A DNA stretch of 64,000 bases from Oceanisphaera marina (GTDB lineage Bacteria > Pseudomonadota > Gammaproteobacteria > Enterobacterales > Aeromonadaceae): contig NZ_BMKE01000006.1 of assembly GCF_014643915.1 (NCBI RefSeq), positions 101,068-165,067 of the forward strand, read 5' to 3'. The notes beneath the pieces were generated by a model. The model ran no database searches, was not told the DNA's origin, and saw only the letters and a program-made list of their open reading frames with translations. Made by a program: the position numbers and the translations under genes. This document shows, one piece after another, positions 40,914-49,311 of this stretch. How positions within the stretch are numbered: the first letter of the stretch is position 1; every line of letters begins with the position of its first letter.

Positions 40914-42344
40914 ATGACCCACGAGAGTTACCTGTCCGCCTGGCAGCAAAGCCAGGAGCTGGCGGAGTCTATGCAGCCCCTGATCGGCAAACTGTACCGT
41001 AATCAGGGCGTGGAAATTAGCGTCCATGCTCGCCCTCTGCTGAATGCCTCTACCATTGAGATCATCAAGGCTCACCGTGTAGTAAGTCGTCACGAAGGCA
41101 AGGCGTTGTCAGTGACCCAGAGTCACCCGGTATTAAAAGCCCTGAGTGAACTGGACCTGGCTCCGGCCAGCATCGATCTGGGTAAATTAACGGTACGTTA
41201 CTGGCAGACTCATCAAGACGAGTCTGGCCTGAGCGATTTCTTGCAGAAGGAACTGGCTCCAGCCCTCGATACCGATCACGACAGCCAGCCTACCGATGTG
41301 GTGCTGTACGGTTTTGGCCGTATCGGCCGTTTACTGGCGCGTTTGTTGATTGAGCGTTCGGGTGGTAACCATGGCATGCGCCTGCGCGGCATAGTTGTAC
41401 GTGGCTCGGCCGACGATCTGGAAAAGCGTGCCAGCCTGCTGCGTCGTGACTCTGTACACGGTCCGTTCAATGGCTCGATTGAAGTGGACATGGAAAATCA
41501 TGCCATTATTGCCAACGGCACCTACATTCAGGTGATTTACGCCAATAGCCCGGCCGAAATCGACTATACCCAATACGGTATCGATAATGCCCTGATTGTT
41601 GATAACACCGGTATCTGGCGCGATGAAGATGGCCTGGGTCAGCACCTTAAAGCCAAGGGCGCGGCCAAAGTGCTGCTGACCGCACCGGGCAAAGGCGACA
41701 TCAAGAACATCGTCTTTGGTGTGAACGACAACATGATACTGCCAGAAGATCGCATCATGTCGGCAGCCTCTTGTACCACCAATGCCATCACTCCGGTACT
41801 GAAAGCCGTGAGTGATAAATACGGCATCAAGAATGGCCACGTAGAAACCGTGCATTCCTATACCAACGATCAAAACCTGATTGATAACTTCCATAAAGGT
41901 GATCGCCGTGGTCGCAGTGCGGCACTGAACATGGTGTTAACCAGCACCGGAGCGGCTTCTGCGGTTGCCAAGGCGCTGCCCGAGCTGAAAGGCAAGCTGA
42001 CCGGTAACGCGATTCGTGTTCCCACGCCCAACGTGTCGATGGCCGTGATTAACCTGAATCTGGACAAGCCGACCAACGCCGACGAGCTGAATGACTACCT
42101 GCTGGCGATGTCACTGGACTCACCACTGCATCAGCAGATTGATTTCAGCACTAGCAGCGAGCTGGTATCGACCGACATGGTTGGTTCTCGTTTTGCCGGT
42201 ATTGTCGACTCGTTGGCGACGATTGCCGAAGATGACCGAGCCGTACTGTACGTATGGTATGACAACGAGTTTGGTTACAGCTGCCAGGTGGTGCGAGTCA
42301 TGCAAAAAATGGCCGGTATCGAACTGGCGGATTTGCCTCGGTAA
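40914..42344 (+). CDS. gapB: Glyceraldehyde-3-phosphate dehydrogenase, long form
   Basis: A 476-residue GAPDH. Residues 130-476 form a normal GAPDH ([17 protein letters not shown], catalytic MSAASCTTNAITPVLKAV, YVWYDNEFGYSCQVVRVM). The first 125 residues are an extra helical domain (LSAWQQSQELAESMQPLIG and on) seen in long GAPDHs of Vibrio, Shewanella and Pseudomonas. In those bacteria a second GAPDH often serves gluconeogenesis or uses NADP. In the first nucleotide-binding loop GIVVRGSAD lacks the Asp that favours NAD, which supports a cofactor difference (inference). The gene symbol follows usage in Shewanella and is tentative. Confidence 0.9.
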   Translation: MTHESYLSAWQQSQELAESMQPLIGKLYRNQGVEISVHARPLLNASTIEIIKAHRVVSRHEGKALSVTQSHPVLKALSELDLAPASIDLGKLTVRYWQTHQDESGLSDFLQKELAPALDTDHDSQPTDVVLYGFGRIGRLLARLLIERSGGNHGMRLRGIVVRGSADDLEKRASLLRRDSVHGPFNGSIEVDMENHAIIANGTYIQVIYANSPAEIDYTQYGIDNALIVDNTGIWRDEDGLGQHLKAKGAAKVLLTAPGKGDIKNIVFGVNDNMILPEDRIMSAASCTTNAITPVLKAVSDKYGIKNGHVETVHSYTNDQNLIDNFHKGDRRGRSAALNMVLTSTGAASAVAKALPELKGKLTGNAIRVPTPNVSMAVINLNLDKPTNADELNDYLLAMSLDSPLHQQIDFSTSSELVSTDMVGSRFAGIVDSLATIAEDDRAVLYVWYDNEFGYSCQVVRVMQKMAGIELADLPR

Positions 42345-42475
42345 CGGTGAGCATCAGGCATTGTTAGTGTGCCGAGAGTATAAGGGCGGCCATGGGCCGC
42401 CCTTTTTATTACAGCGGTGCTTATAGCGTGATTCATATAGATGGTCATAGAGCATTCACCGACAGGAGAAACACC

Positions 42476-42754
42476 ATGTCATCATTTCAACAAGCGATAG
42501 CCCAGATGCCGGAAGACGTGTATTTGCGTCTGAAAACCGCGGTGGAACTGGGAAAGTGGCCCGACGGCTCTGTGCTGACGGCCGAGCAGAAAGAAAACAG
42601 TATGCAGGCAGTATTAATGTGGCAGGCGCTGCATAACGACAACCCCGAGCACATGACTATTGGCAAGGGCGGCGAGTTGATGATGAAAAGCAAGTCCGAG
42701 CTGCGCCGCCAGTTCAGCGATGAAGTGGAAATTACCCGCCAAAAAGTGAATTAA
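42476..42754 (+). CDS. YeaC-like DUF1315 protein
   Basis: A 92-residue cytoplasmic protein of the DUF1315 family. It matches E. coli YeaC in the run LKTAVELGKWPDGSVLTAEQ, then NSMQAVLMWQALHN and HMTIGKGGELMMKSKSELR. The function is unknown. AGGAGA precedes the ATG. In E. coli yeaC is also near gapA, so linkage with GAPDH genes seems conserved. A repeat-like hairpin begins right after the stop. Confidence 0.88.
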   Translation: MSSFQQAIAQMPEDVYLRLKTAVELGKWPDGSVLTAEQKENSMQAVLMWQALHNDNPEHMTIGKGGELMMKSKSELRRQFSDEVEITRQKVN

Positions 42755-42755
42755 C

Positions 42756-42816
42756 AGCAACGCCGAGCGCCAGGCCCGACAAAAACGGTGCTTCTCTTTA
42801 GCTCGGCGCCATTGCT
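42756..42816. repeat. Intergenic hairpin repeat, copy 1
   Basis: Terminal inverted repeats (AGCAA-CGCCGAGC and GCTCGGCG-cca-TTGCT) enclose AGCGCCAGGCCCGACAAAAA and CTCTTTAGCT. The central part resembles a second intergenic segment near 52063. Each copy starts directly at a stop codon. It may be a REP-like or miniature mobile element, or a family of terminators. Confidence 0.5.
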
Positions 42817-42927
42817 GACCCATTTGAAAAAAGTCGAATACATTCGATCCCCTGTCCCACATTCCCAACTCCTTGCAATATCCATTTCATTCATTACGTA
42901 TTTCTTCTGCTGTCCTGAAATTTTTCT

Positions 42928-42984
42928 TATACAAACTTGATCTTCTTGTACAACACCAGCTATGTTTACTCATATAGTTATACA
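42928..42984 (+). promoter_or_regulatory. Candidate light-responsive promoter with TTRTACAA repeats
   Basis: Three copies of TTRTACAA lie at about 42927 (TTATACAA), 42946 (TTGTACAA, itself palindromic) and 42978 (TTATACAA). A possible promoter, TTGATC, 18 bases, TATGTT (42937-42966), is overlapped by the middle copy. The first and second copies resemble the T(G/A)TACA-N12-TGTA(C/T)A operator reported for LitR/PplR-type MerR regulators, but with 13 bases between. The MerR gene encoded in this operon is the obvious candidate to bind here. Confidence 0.55.
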
Positions 42985-42996
42985 AGAGGGGTGTTC

Positions 42997-43950
42997 ATGT
43001 ACAAGTTTGATCCTGAGATTATCCGTGTTGGTATCAGTGGTTGTCTGGTCGGACAAAAAGTACGGTTTGATGGCGGACATAAGCGATCGGACTTTTGTAC
43101 CGAGCAGCTGGCCAAGTTTGTCGAATTTGTACCCGTGTGCCCGGAAATGGCGATTGGTTTAGGCACGCCCAGACCCAGTATTCGACTGATCCATCAAGGC
43201 GGGCATGTCATTGCACAAACGGCCAAAGGGGAAGACGTTACAACGGCATTGCGTGATTATGGGCGTACCATGGCGCCACAGTTTGATGGTCTGAGTGGCT
43301 ATATTCTGTGTGCCAAATCGCCCAGTTGTGGCATGGAGCGAGTGCGGGTTTACCATGAAAGCAACAAGGGAAACGCCAAGGAAGGTGTGGGTATTTACAC
43401 CCAGGAGCTCATGCAGGCTCAGCCGTTGTTGCCGCTGGAAGAAGACGGTCGACTTAACGATCCACTGCTACGAGAAAGTTTCGTCACTCGCGTGTTTGCC
43501 CTGCACGATTGGCAAACTCTGTGCCACGAAGGCATTACTGCCGCCAGGTTAATCGCCTTTCACAGCCGCTATAAATACCTGCTGATGGCGCATCACAGAG
43601 AAAGTTATCAAGAGCTGGGTGCCTTGCTCTCCGACTTGTCGGTGGAAGTAATGGCAAAAGCGGACAAGTATATTCAAGGCCTGATGCTGGCGCTGGCCAA
43701 GCCGGTCACTCGAAAAAATCATACCAATGTGCTGCAGCATCTGCAGGGCTACTTCAAGCTCATGCTTAATGCGAGTCAACGCCAGGAGCTGGCTCACACC
43801 ATAGCCCAATACCATCAGGGTATCTTGCCGTTGTTGGCCCCCATTACCTTGCTTCGCCATTATCTCAACGAGTTTCCCAATGAATATCTGCACCAGCAGG
43901 TGTATTTAAATCCCCATCCGGAGGCGTTACGACTGCGTTATGGCATCTGA
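42997..43950 (+). CDS. ybgA: YbgA family protein (DUF523 plus DUF1722)
   Basis: A 317-residue two-domain protein. Residues 1-155 are DUF523, the fold of the thiouracil desulfidase TudS. Cys16 (GISGCLVGQ), Cys48 (VCPEMAIG) and Cys111 (KSPSCGMERV) align with the three cluster-binding cysteines of that family, so a 4Fe-4S cluster is plausible. Residues 180-310 are DUF1722 (YKYLLMAHHRESYQELG), function unknown. E. coli ybgA lies next to phrB as well. It starts at the ATG behind GAGGGG, and its end overlaps the MerR gene by 11 bases. It is the first gene of the probable photo-stress operon. Confidence 0.9.
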   Translation: MYKFDPEIIRVGISGCLVGQKVRFDGGHKRSDFCTEQLAKFVEFVPVCPEMAIGLGTPRPSIRLIHQGGHVIAQTAKGEDVTTALRDYGRTMAPQFDGLSGYILCAKSPSCGMERVRVYHESNKGNAKEGVGIYTQELMQAQPLLPLEEDGRLNDPLLRESFVTRVFALHDWQTLCHEGITAARLIAFHSRYKYLLMAHHRESYQELGALLSDLSVEVMAKADKYIQGLMLALAKPVTRKNHTNVLQHLQGYFKLMLNASQRQELAHTIAQYHQGILPLLAPITLLRHYLNEFPNEYLHQQVYLNPHPEALRLRYGI

Positions 43951-44803
43951 ACCCGACTCTACTTCCAACTCTATTCCTAAATATCCGATTAGAGACGTCG
44001 CCCGCCTCACCGGGATTAATCCGGTGACCTTGCGTGCCTGGCAACGTCGCTATGGTTTGTTAAAGCCGGCACGTACCGAAAAAGGCCACCGTTTATATTG
44101 TGAAAATGACATTGCCCTGATCCGCCATATTCTGCATTGGCTGGAACAAGGCGTGAGTATCGGGCAGGTCAAAGGCCTGCTGGATGAACCCAGCCCCGAA
44201 ATCACGGGCTCAAACTGGGAACAGGCCCAGAGTCAGTTAATGAGCTCGGCGCAGGCGCTTAACCTGGGGCGGCTGGAAGCGCAGTTGCTGGAGCTGGTCA
44301 ACCTGTATCCTGCCGAGTTGGTACTGCGCCGAGTCATAGAGCCCTGGTTGCTGGCATTGGCGCAGTTACACCGAGCCGATGCCCAGCTGATAGAGCAAAG
44401 TGCGCGTGCGCTGTTAATGCGGTTACTGCATCAGGTGTTGACCATTAAAACCGGGCCCGTGATTGCGGTGGCAAGGGTGGGGCAGGTGCGGGAACAGCAG
44501 GCCTTGTTAACGCAGTTTGAACTGCAGGGGCTGGAATGTCGCAGTGTGGATCTTGGCGTGTTGGATCCACAAACCCTGCCGCTGGCCGATGGGCGGCTCA
44601 AGTTTGATGCACTGGTGCTGATCCTGGGGGCCGGTTTAAGCCAGAGCTGGTTTAACGATATGGACGCCTATTTACCCAAACGCTGTTTCTTCGTCGGCGA
44701 GCTGGGCACCTTGTACCAGCAACAGGGGTGGTTGAATCGTCCATTTTCAGTGCGCGTGAGCAATATCACTAGGGAGCATGATGCGTCATTTAGTCTGGTT
44801 TAG
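43940..44803 (+). CDS. MerR family regulator, LitR/CarH-like without B12 signature
   Basis: A 287-residue regulator. Residues 14-85 are a MerR winged helix (IRDVARLTGINPVTLRAWQR, YGLLKPARTEKGHRLY). A four-helix-bundle-like region (about 95-168) and an alpha/beta region (about 172-285) have the layout of the cobalamin-binding photoreceptors LitR and CarH. However, the W-x9-EH motif reads Q142...E152-Q153, and the loop expected to hold DxHxxG (about 176-186) has no His. It probably does not bind B12 by the known mode. Pseudomonas class II LitR proteins are similar in lacking B12 sensing and pair with a LOV protein; none is in this window. It overlaps both neighbours, so it is likely autoregulated. 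Confidence 0.85.
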   Translation: MASEPDSTSNSIPKYPIRDVARLTGINPVTLRAWQRRYGLLKPARTEKGHRLYCENDIALIRHILHWLEQGVSIGQVKGLLDEPSPEITGSNWEQAQSQLMSSAQALNLGRLEAQLLELVNLYPAELVLRRVIEPWLLALAQLHRADAQLIEQSARALLMRLLHQVLTIKTGPVIAVARVGQVREQQALLTQFELQGLECRSVDLGVLDPQTLPLADGRLKFDALVLILGAGLSQSWFNDMDAYLPKRCFFVGELGTLYQQQGWLNRPFSVRVSNITREHDASFSLV

Positions 44804-46196
44804 AGCCGATCTTAGAATCGCAGATAATCCTGCCTTGCATGAAGCGATGACGGATGCTGCCACCGTATCGGCCATTTATATCGATAGCCCCGGCCAGTGG
44901 CAACAACACGGCCGTAGCGCCATGCAAAGAGACTTCTTAAGTCGTAATTTGCAGGCCCTGGCGGAACAATTAGCCACACTGGGTATCCCGCTAACCATAT
45001 TAACGGCAGACAGCTTTACCGAGGTGCCCACTGTGTTGTCAACCTGGTTGCAACAGCACCCACAGGATGCGCTGTATGCCAATCGCGAATTGGGTATTGA
45101 TGAACGCAGGCGTGACAAGGCGGTGCAACAGGCGCTCTCAGATCAGATGGCGATCCGGGTATTCAATGGCGACTGTGTTTTTCAGCACGGCAGTCTGACC
45201 ACGCGCAGCGGTGACATGTACAAGGTGTTTACCCCCTTTGCCAAAACCTGGCTGGCACAGCTGCGGGCCTACAGTTACCGACTCTTGCCGTCCCCGGCCG
45301 CTCAGGGCAAGCCCCTGAAGGTCGAGAAGATTGAACTCGATGGTGAGCAAGTGTCCAGTGCCCACTGGCCGGCGGGAGAAGCGGCGGCCGCCAAGCGTTT
45401 GAGCGAGTTTTGTCAGTGTCATCTTCGTCACTATGGCGAGCAACGTGATTATCCGGCCGTTAATGGTACCAGCAGCCTGTCGCCTTATCTGGCCCTGGGC
45501 GTGTTATCGCCTAATCAGTGTCTGGCCGCCATCGAAAACGAGTTGGAAGGGCTGCCGATGAGCCGAGGCGAGCCGGGCTTTGTGTGGTTGAACGAGCTGA
45601 TTTGGCGTGAGTTTTATCGTCATTTAATGGTGGAGTTTCCGCGGTTGTCCATGTCGCGGGCCTTCAAACCCGACACGGAAGCCTTGCAGTGGAGCCAGGA
45701 TAGCGAAGCCTTTGCCGCCTGGTGTGCCGGCCAAACCGGATATCCGATCGTGGATGCGGCCATGCGTTGCCTGAATGAAACCGGCTGGATGCATAACCGA
45801 CTGCGCATGATAGTCGCCAGCTTTTTAACCAAGGATCTGCATCTTGATTGGCGCAAGGGTGAAGCCTATTTTATGTCGCGTCTGATTGACGGCGAATTGG
45901 CGGCCAACAATGGCGGCTGGCAGTGGGCGGCAGGCACCGGCGCCGATGCGGCCCCTTACTTTCGGGTATTCAATCCCACCACCCAGGGGGAGCGTTTCGA
46001 TTCGCAAGGCGACTTCATTCGCCGCTGGCTGCCCGAGCTGGCCGAGGTACCCGCCAGGCACATCCACAGCCCCCACGACTGGCTGGATAATCAACAGCCA
46101 GGTCACGGTTACCCCAAGCCGATAGTGGATCACAAGCGGGCTCGCTTGCATGCCATCGCCATGTTTGATGCGCTCAAAGATCAGGAGGCGCTATGA
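44781..46196 (+). CDS. phrB: Deoxyribodipyrimidine photolyase (CPD photolyase)
   Basis: Light-driven FAD enzyme that splits cyclobutane pyrimidine dimers. The 471-residue protein has an N-terminal alpha/beta antenna domain (MRHLVWFRADLRIADNPALH) and a C-terminal helical FAD domain. Marks of class I photolyases are WLNELIWREFYRHLM, GYPIVDAAMRCLNETGWMHN and ELAANNGGWQWAAGTGADAAPY near the C-terminus. Of two adjacent ATGs I use the second, better spaced from AGGGAG. The gene starts inside the end of the MerR gene and overlaps the next gene by 4 bases. Confidence 0.96.
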   Translation: MRHLVWFRADLRIADNPALHEAMTDAATVSAIYIDSPGQWQQHGRSAMQRDFLSRNLQALAEQLATLGIPLTILTADSFTEVPTVLSTWLQQHPQDALYANRELGIDERRRDKAVQQALSDQMAIRVFNGDCVFQHGSLTTRSGDMYKVFTPFAKTWLAQLRAYSYRLLPSPAAQGKPLKVEKIELDGEQVSSAHWPAGEAAAAKRLSEFCQCHLRHYGEQRDYPAVNGTSSLSPYLALGVLSPNQCLAAIENELEGLPMSRGEPGFVWLNELIWREFYRHLMVEFPRLSMSRAFKPDTEALQWSQDSEAFAAWCAGQTGYPIVDAAMRCLNETGWMHNRLRMIVASFLTKDLHLDWRKGEAYFMSRLIDGELAANNGGWQWAAGTGADAAPYFRVFNPTTQGERFDSQGDFIRRWLPELAEVPARHIHSPHDWLDNQQPGHGYPKPIVDHKRARLHAIAMFDALKDQEAL

Positions 46197-46615
46197 GCCC
46201 GGCTCTGGCGGTATTTTGTCGTGAATATCAAGCTCTGTCCGGTGCCAACCTGCAGGTATTAACCGATATTTATGCCCCCGACATCTTCTTTCGCGACCCT
46301 GCTCATCATATTCAGGGGATCACGGATTTAGTCAGTTACTTCGAGGGGTTGTTCAGCCAGGTGCAGCATTGTCACTTTGCTATCGAGCAGGTGATGGAGC
46401 AAGAGGGCGAAGCCTTCGTGCGCTGGCAAATGACCTTTTCCCATCCCCGGCTGAATGGCGGGCGCGAAGTCGTCGTGCCTGGTGTGAGTCACCTGCGTTT
46501 TACCGAACAAATCGATTTTCATCAGGATTACTTCGATCTGGGTGCCATGCTTTATGAGCAGATCCCGTTGCTGGGCGGCATTATCAAAACACTGAAACGG
46601 AGGCTTAGCCAATGA
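46193..46615 (+). CDS. NTF2-like (SnoaL) family protein
   Basis: A 140-residue protein with the cone-shaped NTF2 fold, judged from YQALSGANLQVLTDIYAPDIFFRDP split over the first helices, IEQVMEQEGEAFVRWQMTF and RFTEQIDFHQDYFDLG. Such proteins are enzymes or binding proteins for hydrophobic ligands. Homologs sit in the same place in photolyase and Cfa clusters of Vibrio and Pseudomonas, with no defined reaction. It overlaps phrB and the following SDR gene by 4 bases each. Confidence 0.82.
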   Translation: MSPALAVFCREYQALSGANLQVLTDIYAPDIFFRDPAHHIQGITDLVSYFEGLFSQVQHCHFAIEQVMEQEGEAFVRWQMTFSHPRLNGGREVVVPGVSHLRFTEQIDFHQDYFDLGAMLYEQIPLLGGIIKTLKRRLSQ

Positions 46616-47340
46616 AGCGGATATTCATTACCGGTGCCAGCTCTGGCATGGGCCTGCAACTGGCGCGGGACTATGCAGCCGACGGCTGGCAAGTGGTGGC
46701 CTGTGGCCGTGATCGTGAAAAGCTGATGCATGCATTGGCTGGCATCGAGTTTGAACCCTGTATTTTTGATATGCAACAGCCCAAAGACATACAAACCGCC
46801 GTGGCCTCATTGGCGCCGTTCGACCTGGTGCTGCTCAATGCAGGCAACTGTGAATATATAGACGATGCCCACCAGTTTGATGCCGAGCTGTTTGCCCGGG
46901 TGGTAAAGGTTAATTTGCTGGGCACGGCCAATTGTTTATCTGCCTTGATACCGCGCATCAAACGGGGCGGGCGTCTGGCCGTGGTTAGCTCTTCGGTCAG
47001 TTTTGTGCCCCTGACCCGTGCCGAAGCCTACGGTGCTTCCAAGGCCGGGCTGGACTATCTGGTGCGTACACTGGCGATTGATCTGGCACCCCACCATATT
47101 GCGGTGAGCTTGATCCGCCCGGGTTTTGTCGACACGCCACTAACGCAAAAAAATGATTTCCCCATGCCGGGCAAAGTGAGCCCAGAGCAGGCCAGCCGGG
47201 CCATTCGTAACGGCTTGGCGAAAGGCCGCGCCGAAATCAGTTTTCCTTTCGGTTTGATAAGCGTGCTGCGCCTGTTGTCCTGGTTACCCCATGGCCTGTG
47301 GCGCCGGTTGTCGCAGCGTATGGTGAGGAGTGGTTCATGA
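46612..47340 (+). CDS. Short-chain dehydrogenase/reductase
   Basis: A 242-residue SDR oxidoreductase. The cofactor loop is FITGASSGMGLQLA at about 4-17. The structural motif LNAGN takes the place of NNAG near 76-80. The catalytic Ser and the YxxxK of AYGASKAGLDYL (near 142-146) are present. The Arg in CGRDREK after the second strand suggests NADP(H). The substrate is unknown; an acyl chain is possible from the lipid-related neighbours. Its stop codon overlaps the start of the FAD enzyme gene (ATGA). Confidence 0.9.
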   Translation: MKRIFITGASSGMGLQLARDYAADGWQVVACGRDREKLMHALAGIEFEPCIFDMQQPKDIQTAVASLAPFDLVLLNAGNCEYIDDAHQFDAELFARVVKVNLLGTANCLSALIPRIKRGGRLAVVSSSVSFVPLTRAEAYGASKAGLDYLVRTLAIDLAPHHIAVSLIRPGFVDTPLTQKNDFPMPGKVSPEQASRAIRNGLAKGRAEISFPFGLISVLRLLSWLPHGLWRRLSQRMVRSGS

Positions 47341-48584
47341 GTAAAATTGCCATCGTCGGCAGTGGTATTTCAGGCCTCACCAGCGCCTGGTTACTGAGTC
47401 AACAACATGACATTACCGTATTTGAAGCCAATGATTATCTCGGGGGCCACACGGCCACCGTAAATGTTGACGTTGCGGGCAAGACGCTGGCGGTAGATAC
47501 CGGTTTTATCGTGTTTAACGACCGAACCTATCCGCTGTTTCAGCAGCTGTTGTCCCGCATCGGTGTGGGGGCCAGCCCCACCGAAATGAGCTTTAGCGTG
47601 CATCAGGCACAGACCGGGCTGGAATATAACGGCCATACCCTAGGCTCGATGTTTGCCCAGCGGTCGAATCTGTTTAATCCCGGATTTTATGGTTTTCTGG
47701 CGGAAATAGTGCGCTTTAACCTGTTGTGCAAAAAGGTACTTAAAGAAGGCGAACTCAGCGATCAGCATACCCTGGGCGACTTTGTGGATCGTTACGGCTT
47801 TTCCGAATTTTTTACCGGTCACTATATCCTGCCCATGGTGGCGGCCATCTGGTCGTCATCATTGGCCGATAGCCGGGATTTTCCGCTGGCGTTTTTTCTG
47901 CGTTTTTTCAATCACCACGGCCTGCTCAACCTGATAGACAGGCCTCAGTGGTATGTAGTGAAAGGCGGATCGCGCAGTTATATTCCCGCCTTGACGGCGC
48001 CGCTCAAGGATATTCGGCTCAACACGCCTGTGCTCGGTATTCGCCGGCATCTTACCGGCGTTGTCATCACCACCCAGGCCGGTGAAGAGACGTTTGATGA
48101 GGTGGTTCTGGCCTGTCATTCCGATCAGGCGCTGCGTCTGTTAACGGATGCCAGTGCCAAAGAGCAAGAGGTGCTGGCGGGTCTGGAATACCGGGATAAC
48201 GAGGTGGTGCTGCACACGGATACCCGCCTGTTGCCCAAAGAGCCGCGCGCCTGGGCCAGCTGGAATTATTGGCTGGACGGAACAGAAAATGCGCTCCCTG
48301 CGGTCACCTACAATATGAATATTCTGCAAGGCATAACGTCATCCGAAACCCTGTGCGTCACCCTGAACCGAAGTGATGCCATTGCCCCCGATAAAATACT
48401 GCGCCGTTTTAACTATGCCCATCCGGTGTATAACCGGGCGGCTATTACGGCACAGGGGCGGCGGCTCGAGATCTGTGGCCAGCAGCGGACCCACTTTTGT
48501 GGCGCCTATTGGTACAACGGCTTTCATGAAGACGGTGTAAAAAGCGCACTCGATGTGTGTGCCCGTTTTGGTATCAGCCTATGA
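47337..48584 (+). CDS. FAD-dependent amine-oxidase-like protein
   Basis: A 415-residue flavoprotein (COG2907 type). The dinucleotide-binding motif IAIVGSGISGLTSAWLLS is at the N-terminus, followed by FEANDYLGGHTATV and VDTGFIVFNDRTYP; the C-terminus has CGAYWYNGFHEDGVKSALD. Despite the family name these proteins are not shown to oxidise amines. Plant cyclopropane synthases carry a related domain fused in front of the Cfa domain, and UfaD-type enzymes of furan fatty acid synthesis are flavoproteins of this sort. It overlaps the genes on both sides by 4 bases. A role in fatty acyl oxidation is an inference. Confidence 0.88.
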   Translation: MSKIAIVGSGISGLTSAWLLSQQHDITVFEANDYLGGHTATVNVDVAGKTLAVDTGFIVFNDRTYPLFQQLLSRIGVGASPTEMSFSVHQAQTGLEYNGHTLGSMFAQRSNLFNPGFYGFLAEIVRFNLLCKKVLKEGELSDQHTLGDFVDRYGFSEFFTGHYILPMVAAIWSSSLADSRDFPLAFFLRFFNHHGLLNLIDRPQWYVVKGGSRSYIPALTAPLKDIRLNTPVLGIRRHLTGVVITTQAGEETFDEVVLACHSDQALRLLTDASAKEQEVLAGLEYRDNEVVLHTDTRLLPKEPRAWASWNYWLDGTENALPAVTYNMNILQGITSSETLCVTLNRSDAIAPDKILRRFNYAHPVYNRAAITAQGRRLEICGQQRTHFCGAYWYNGFHEDGVKSALDVCARFGISL

Positions 48585-49300
48585 GCCTGCAAAGCGCCAT
48601 TTATCACGGTCAGGTACGTCATCGCCGGTACGCGCCCCGGGCGCATCATTTCAGCTATGGCCTTTATATGCTGGCGCTGGATCTCGATGAACTGGCCGAG
48701 CTGTCGGCACAGAGTCGCCTGTTTGCCTGCGAGCGTTTTGCACCGTTAAGTTTTCGCCGCCGCGATTACCTGGGCGACCCCGCGCAACCCTTGAAAAGCG
48801 CCGTGTTGCAGGAAGTGACGCGCCTGGGGGGAGCAGCCGAGCCTCTGGATCGGGTGGTGATGCTGGGGCAAGTGCGCTGCTTTGGCATCTACTTCAGCCC
48901 GATCAACGTGTTTTTTTGCTATCAGGGTGAGCTGGCGCGCTATGCCCTGATGGAAGTGCATAACACCCCCTGGAATGAGCGCCATTGTTATTTGGTGGAT
49001 CTGGCACAGGCCGCCCCCACCGACAAAGCCTTTCATGTGTCGCCTTTTATGGGAATGGATATGCAGTATCACTGGCGCATTCAACCGCCCCGTGAGCGGG
49101 TGCTGGTGCACATCGAAAATCGCAACCCGGATCTGTTGTTTGATGCCACTCTGAGTCTGCGCCGCCATGGCTTTCATCAACAGGCACTCAAAACCGCCTT
49201 GCTGCAATGGCCCATGATGACGCTGACCATAGTGCGCGGCATTTACTGGCAGGCATTACGATTATTTTTAAAACGCGTCCCTTATCACCCACATTCTTGA
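48581..49300 (+). CDS. DUF1365 family protein
   Basis: A 239-residue protein of unknown function recognisable as DUF1365: SAIYHGQVRHRRYAPRAHHF at the start, LGQVRCFGIYFSPINVFFCY in the middle, and EVHNTPWNERHCYLVD, then FHVSPFMGMDMQYHWRI. The family is nearly always encoded between an FAD amine-oxidase-like gene and a Cfa-like gene, exactly as here. It therefore probably acts on the same lipid. The start overlaps the preceding stop (ATGA). Confidence 0.9.
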   Translation: MSLQSAIYHGQVRHRRYAPRAHHFSYGLYMLALDLDELAELSAQSRLFACERFAPLSFRRRDYLGDPAQPLKSAVLQEVTRLGGAAEPLDRVVMLGQVRCFGIYFSPINVFFCYQGELARYALMEVHNTPWNERHCYLVDLAQAAPTDKAFHVSPFMGMDMQYHWRIQPPRERVLVHIENRNPDLLFDATLSLRRHGFHQQALKTALLQWPMMTLTIVRGIYWQALRLFLKRVPYHPHS

Positions 49301-49311
49301 AGGAAGCTCAT

